A stretch of DNA of 64,000 nucleotides from NCBI RefSeq assembly GCF_042434915.1, contig NZ_CP170198.1, positions 2,108,001 to 2,172,000 on the forward strand, written 5' to 3'. Below the pieces are notes generated by a model, which had not been told where the DNA came from, made no database searches, and was given only the letters and a program-made list of their open reading frames with translations. Within the stretch, counting starts at the first letter, position 1. Each line of letters opens with the position of its first letter. Positions 61,271-64,000 of the stretch are shown here, piece by piece. The stretch is from Aquimarina sp042434915. GTDB taxonomy: Bacteria > Bacteroidota > Bacteroidia > Flavobacteriales > Flavobacteriaceae. The position numbers and the translations under genes were made by a program.

Positions 61271-61303
61271 CAAATATAATCAAAGCTTAATTTATTAAGC
61301 TTT
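61271..61303 (-). promoter_or_regulatory. recQ promoter region with inverted repeat
   Basis: On the minus strand, TATATTTG (plus caaatata, 61271-61278) fits a -7 element. Immediately upstream is a 10-bp inverted repeat AAAGCTTAAT-tt-ATTAAGCTTT (61282-61303), spanning the -33 to -7 spacer, where a repressor dimer could bind. No TTG is present. The T-tract at 61301-61307 on the plus strand could also be read as a weak hairpin plus T-run. Confidence 0.4.
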
Positions 61304-61338
61304 TTTTGATGAGTATTTAAATATTATAAGGTATTACA

Positions 61339-61346
61339 TACCTTTG
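61339..61346 (+). promoter_or_regulatory. Putative -7 element for kdsD
   Basis: TACCTTTG fits TAnnTTTG. A TTT, rather than TTG, lies 20 nt upstream. Predicted start near 61353, about 47 nt before kdsD. Confidence 0.5.
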
Positions 61347-61399
61347 CATATTTAAAGATAACAAAATCTTTTAATGACAACACGCAAAATTAGTAAATT

Positions 61400-62365
61400 T
61401 TGAATACATCACATACGATACTATCCAATGCCAAAAAAACCATAGCCGAACAAGCTAAGGCTATAGCTAATCTCGAAAACCTTATAGATGAGGATTTTGC
61501 GAAAGCAGTACAAACCATACATAACTCTAGCGGTCGCGTTATTTTTACTGGAATTGGTAAGAGTGCTATTATTGCTGCAAAAATTGTAGCAACCATGAAT
61601 TCTACTGGTACCCCCGCAGTTTTTATGCATGCTGCAGATGCCATCCATGGAGATCTCGGTAACATTTTAACCGATGATGTAGTTGTTTGCATCTCAAAAA
61701 GTGGAAATACTCCAGAGATTAAAGTATTAGTACCTCTCATTAAAAATTTTAAAAACACATTGATCGGGATAACAGCGAATAGAAATTCTTTTTTAGGTAC
61801 AGAGGCTGATTACGTATTAAATGCGTATGTCGAAAAAGAGGTGTGCCCCAATAATTTAGCTCCTACAACAAGTACTACAGCACAACTAGTAATTGGAGAT
61901 GCATTAGCTATATGTCTACTTAATCTCAAAGGTTTTTCTAGCAAAGACTTTGCAAAATATCATCCAGGAGGAGCCCTTGGTAAAAAATTATACCTAAGAG
62001 TTAGTGACATTACTTCAAAAAACGAAAAACCTCAAGTCACTCAAAATGCTAGCATTAATGAAGTAATCGTTGAAATGACCGAGAAACGTTTAGGAACAAC
62101 TGCCGTGACTTTGGACGACAAAATTGTAGGCATAATTACCGATGGTGATTTACGTAGAATGTTATCCTCCAACAGCTCTTTTGATGGGTTAGCGGCAAAA
62201 GACATAATGTCTATAAATCCTAAAATAATTAATAATGAAGCGATGGCAGTTGATGCTCTTGACATGCTAGAATCGAACGGAATTTCTCAATTGCTCGCTG
62301 AAGAAAATGGCAAGTACTCAGGTTTGCTCCACATCCATGATTTAATGAGAGAAGGCATCATATAA
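61400..62365 (+). CDS. kdsD: Arabinose-5-phosphate isomerase (KpsF/GutQ family)
   Basis: A 321-residue enzyme that converts ribulose-5-phosphate to arabinose-5-phosphate, the first step to KDO of lipopolysaccharide. Seen: SIS domain with VIFTGIGKSAIIAAKIVATMNSTG and CISKSGNTPE (SKSG motif), ALAICLLNLKGFSSKDFAKYHPGGALGKKL, then two CBS repeats near 200-320 (LGTTAVTLDDKIVGIITDGDLRR). The frame needs a TTG start at 61400. The stop overlaps tatC by one base (TAATG). Confidence 0.93.
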   Translation: MNTSHTILSNAKKTIAEQAKAIANLENLIDEDFAKAVQTIHNSSGRVIFTGIGKSAIIAAKIVATMNSTGTPAVFMHAADAIHGDLGNILTDDVVVCISKSGNTPEIKVLVPLIKNFKNTLIGITANRNSFLGTEADYVLNAYVEKEVCPNNLAPTTSTTAQLVIGDALAICLLNLKGFSSKDFAKYHPGGALGKKLYLRVSDITSKNEKPQVTQNASINEVIVEMTEKRLGTTAVTLDDKIVGIITDGDLRRMLSSNSSFDGLAAKDIMSINPKIINNEAMAVDALDMLESNGISQLLAEENGKYSGLLHIHDLMREGII

Positions 62366-63198
62366 TGATAAAGAAAAGTAAAAAAAATCCACAAGCCATG
62401 TCTTTTTTAGATCATCTAGAAGAACTGAGATGGCACCTGATTAGAGCTACTGTTGCAGTATTAATTGCAGGCATAGTAGCTTTTATATCCAAAGAATTTA
62501 TATTTGACGTTATCATATTTGGACCAAAGAAAGCTAATTTCCCAACTTATAAAGGTTTATGTGATCTCTCAAAATTTCTAGGTTTCGATGAAAGCTTATG
62601 TTTCAAAGAACTTCCGTTTAGTGTTCAAAGTAGAAAAGTAGCTGGACAATTTTCGGTTCATATTTGGACATCAATCACTGCAGGTTTCATTATTGCGTTT
62701 CCTTATATTCTCTATCAATTTTGGAAATTTATTGCTCCTGCTCTTTATGATACCGAAAAAAAACACTCTAAAGGTTTTATTTTCGTTTGTTCTTTACTTT
62801 TTTTTGCTGGTGTACTTTTTGGATACTACATAATTACCCCGCTTTCCATTAATTTTTTAGGTGGTTATCAAGTTAGTAAAGAGGTGGTTAATGAATTTGA
62901 TATTGATAGTTATATTGCTTTAGTAAGAGCATCGGTAATTGCTTGTGGTCTTATATTTGAGTTACCTGTTATCATGTTTTTCTTGACCAAAGTCGGACTA
63001 GTATCCCCAGAATCTTTAAGGAAATATAGAAAATTTGCGTTAGTTATTGTACTCATTTTATCCGCAATTATAACTCCACCTGATATTGTGAGTCAAATCA
63101 TTGTAGCAATCCCCATTCTCATCTTATATGAGATTAGTATCTTTATCTCAAAATACGTAATTAATAAAGAAAAGCAACAACTAAATATTAAAAAATAA
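62365..63198 (+). CDS. tatC: Sec-independent translocase protein TatC
   Basis: A 277-residue membrane protein with six hydrophobic segments. Seen: MSFLDHLEELRWHLIRA (the TatC signature near 13-29), FHVHIW-like FSVHIWTSITAGFIIAFPYILYQFWKFIAPALY, FFAGVLFGYYIITPLSI and PPDIVSQIIVAIPI. TatC recognises twin-arginine signal peptides and, with TatA, exports folded proteins. It overlaps both neighbours by one base (TAATG). Confidence 0.95.
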   Translation: MIKKSKKNPQAMSFLDHLEELRWHLIRATVAVLIAGIVAFISKEFIFDVIIFGPKKANFPTYKGLCDLSKFLGFDESLCFKELPFSVQSRKVAGQFSVHIWTSITAGFIIAFPYILYQFWKFIAPALYDTEKKHSKGFIFVCSLLFFAGVLFGYYIITPLSINFLGGYQVSKEVVNEFDIDSYIALVRASVIACGLIFELPVIMFFLTKVGLVSPESLRKYRKFALVIVLILSAIITPPDIVSQIIVAIPILILYEISIFISKYVINKEKQQLNIKK

Positions 63199-63545
63199 TG
63201 AGCAATATTGTTGATGATTTTAACGCTTATCGCGAAAAGATGAACTCAAGAATTCTAGAAGATAATAATAAGATTATCAAAAGAATTTTCAATTTGGACA
63301 CCAACGCTTTTATGGAGGGCGCTTTAAATGTAAAAACTAAAGAGCTTCTAGGCTTGGTTGCATCTGCAGTGTTACGCTGTGATGATTGTGTACGTTACCA
63401 TTTAGAAACCTGCCATAAAGAAGGACTTACAAAAGATGAAGTTGCAGAAGCCTTGGGTATAGCGACCTTGGTTGGTGGTACTATTGTAATTCCACACTTA
63501 CGACGTGCATATGAATTTTGGGATGCATTAGAAGCCAAAGCTTAA
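63198..63545 (+). CDS. Carboxymuconolactone decarboxylase/AhpD-family protein
   Basis: A 115-residue helical protein with the AhpD-like active site RCDDCVRYHLETC near 71-83 (CxxC followed by His three residues later) and EVAEALGIATLVGGTIV. AhpD-like proteins act as thiol-disulfide partners in peroxide defence; the true substrate is not known here. It overlaps tatC by one base and the next gene, lptB, begins 68 nt later, so all are probably one unit. Confidence 0.9.
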   Translation: MSNIVDDFNAYREKMNSRILEDNNKIIKRIFNLDTNAFMEGALNVKTKELLGLVASAVLRCDDCVRYHLETCHKEGLTKDEVAEALGIATLVGGTIVIPHLRRAYEFWDALEAKA

Positions 63546-63613
63546 AATAGTTGGTGCAGCGTTTAAAAGTATAGAAACCGCTACTATTTATAAAAATCCT
63601 TAGATATTCAAAA

Positions 63614-64000
63614 ATGAAATTAAAGGCAGAAAATTTAATCAAATCGTATAAAGGACGTAAAGTCGTTAAAGGCATTTCTTTGGAGGTCAATCAAGGAGAA
63701 ATCGTTGGATTACTAGGCCCTAATGGTGCTGGTAAAACTACCTCTTTTTATATGATTGTAGGTCTGGTAAAACCTAATAGCGGGAAAATATCATTGGACA
63801 CTATGGATATTACAAAATATCCTATGTACAAAAGAGCTCAAAACGGTATTGGATATTTGGCACAAGAAGCCTCTGTCTTTAGAAAACTTAGTATAGAAGA
63901 TAATATTTTAAGCGTATTACAACTCACAAAATTATCGAAGAAGGAGCAATTTCATAAAATGGAGTCTCTTATCGAAGAGTTTGGATTAGGTCATATTCGC
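63614..64000 (+). CDS. lptB: LPS export ABC transporter ATPase LptB (C-terminal part outside window)
   Basis: The visible 129 codons run from the ATG at 63614 to the window edge. Seen: MKLKAENLIKSYKGRKVVKG, Walker A LLGPNGAGKTTSFYMIVG (near 34-51), and the Q-loop region GIGYLAQEASVFRKLSIEDNI. These fit LptB, the ATPase that powers LPS extraction with LptF/G; an LptG-like permease gene lies near the left end of the window. kdsD and lptB together make this end an LPS cluster. Confidence 0.93.
   Translation, partial: MKLKAENLIKSYKGRKVVKGISLEVNQGEIVGLLGPNGAGKTTSFYMIVGLVKPNSGKISLDTMDITKYPMYKRAQNGIGYLAQEASVFRKLSIEDNILSVLQLTKLSKKEQFHKMESLIEEFGLGHIR

Overview
This is a contiguous chromosomal segment of an AT-rich Bacteroidota, most probably a marine member of Flavobacteriaceae. 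The evidence is the gene set (split transketolase, long NusB, DUF3276/PUR-alpha protein, DUF3570, DUF4266, TonB-dependent receptor with a carboxypeptidase-like N-terminal domain, many SPII lipoproteins and parvulins). The promoters agree: several match the Bacteroidota consensus TTG-N19-TAnnTTTG. The genus cannot be set from the sequence alone. The window starts inside dnaB and ends inside lptB; no rRNA, CRISPR array, insertion sequence or prophage was seen.

Layout. 1-8.5 kb: dnaB (partial), accA, an EamA transporter, an LptG-like permease and tgt on the minus strand, then the two-subunit transketolase on plus and an FKBP lipoprotein with Ca-binding-type Asp repeats on minus. 8.6-11.2 kb: hslR, a TPMT-type methyltransferase, a phosphoribosyltransferase, aroK, and three tRNAs (two Lys-TTT, one Leu-GAG). 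11.3-16.3 kb: a carotenoid locus with a CarH-like B12-binding MerR regulator, crtI, crtB, crtZ and, convergent, a CrtA-like monooxygenase and a TlpA thioredoxin. 16.5-27.4 kb: aconitase, a Lys-rich secreted protein, MoxR, three parvulin-type foldases in one operon, OmpH/Skp and guaB, giving a strong envelope-folding flavour.

27.5-32.4 kb is the most unusual part. A 1238-residue lipoprotein joins a metallophosphoesterase-like domain, a middle region with atypical-kinase-like motifs and a C-terminal outer-membrane barrel. Upstream of it, a 1.2-kb gene-free region holds five near-identical tandem copies of a ~170-bp unit, each ending in a hairpin plus T-tract, like a tandem family of small RNA genes. 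32.4-35.4 kb is a thioredoxin/ApbE/DUF4266/DUF3570 extracytoplasmic redox module. 36.7-43.0 kb is a TonB receptor/HTTM/imelysin/DUF4856 operon behind a consensus promoter, probably for metal or iron-compound uptake.

43-46.7 kb: heme-binding protein, HMG-CoA lyase, LysE exporter and pyrD, then a decayed TonB-receptor fragment. 46.8-64 kb: pepT; yajC/DUF1573/nusB; a leucine-type dehydrogenase; an ABC exporter; DUF3276; a large M14 carboxypeptidase; a thioredoxin-like protein; a cyclophilin-FKBP fusion; recQ; and the kdsD-tatC-AhpD-like-lptB cluster. Two otherwise ordinary enzymes, Tgt and RecQ, lack the zinc-binding cysteines of the E. coli proteins.
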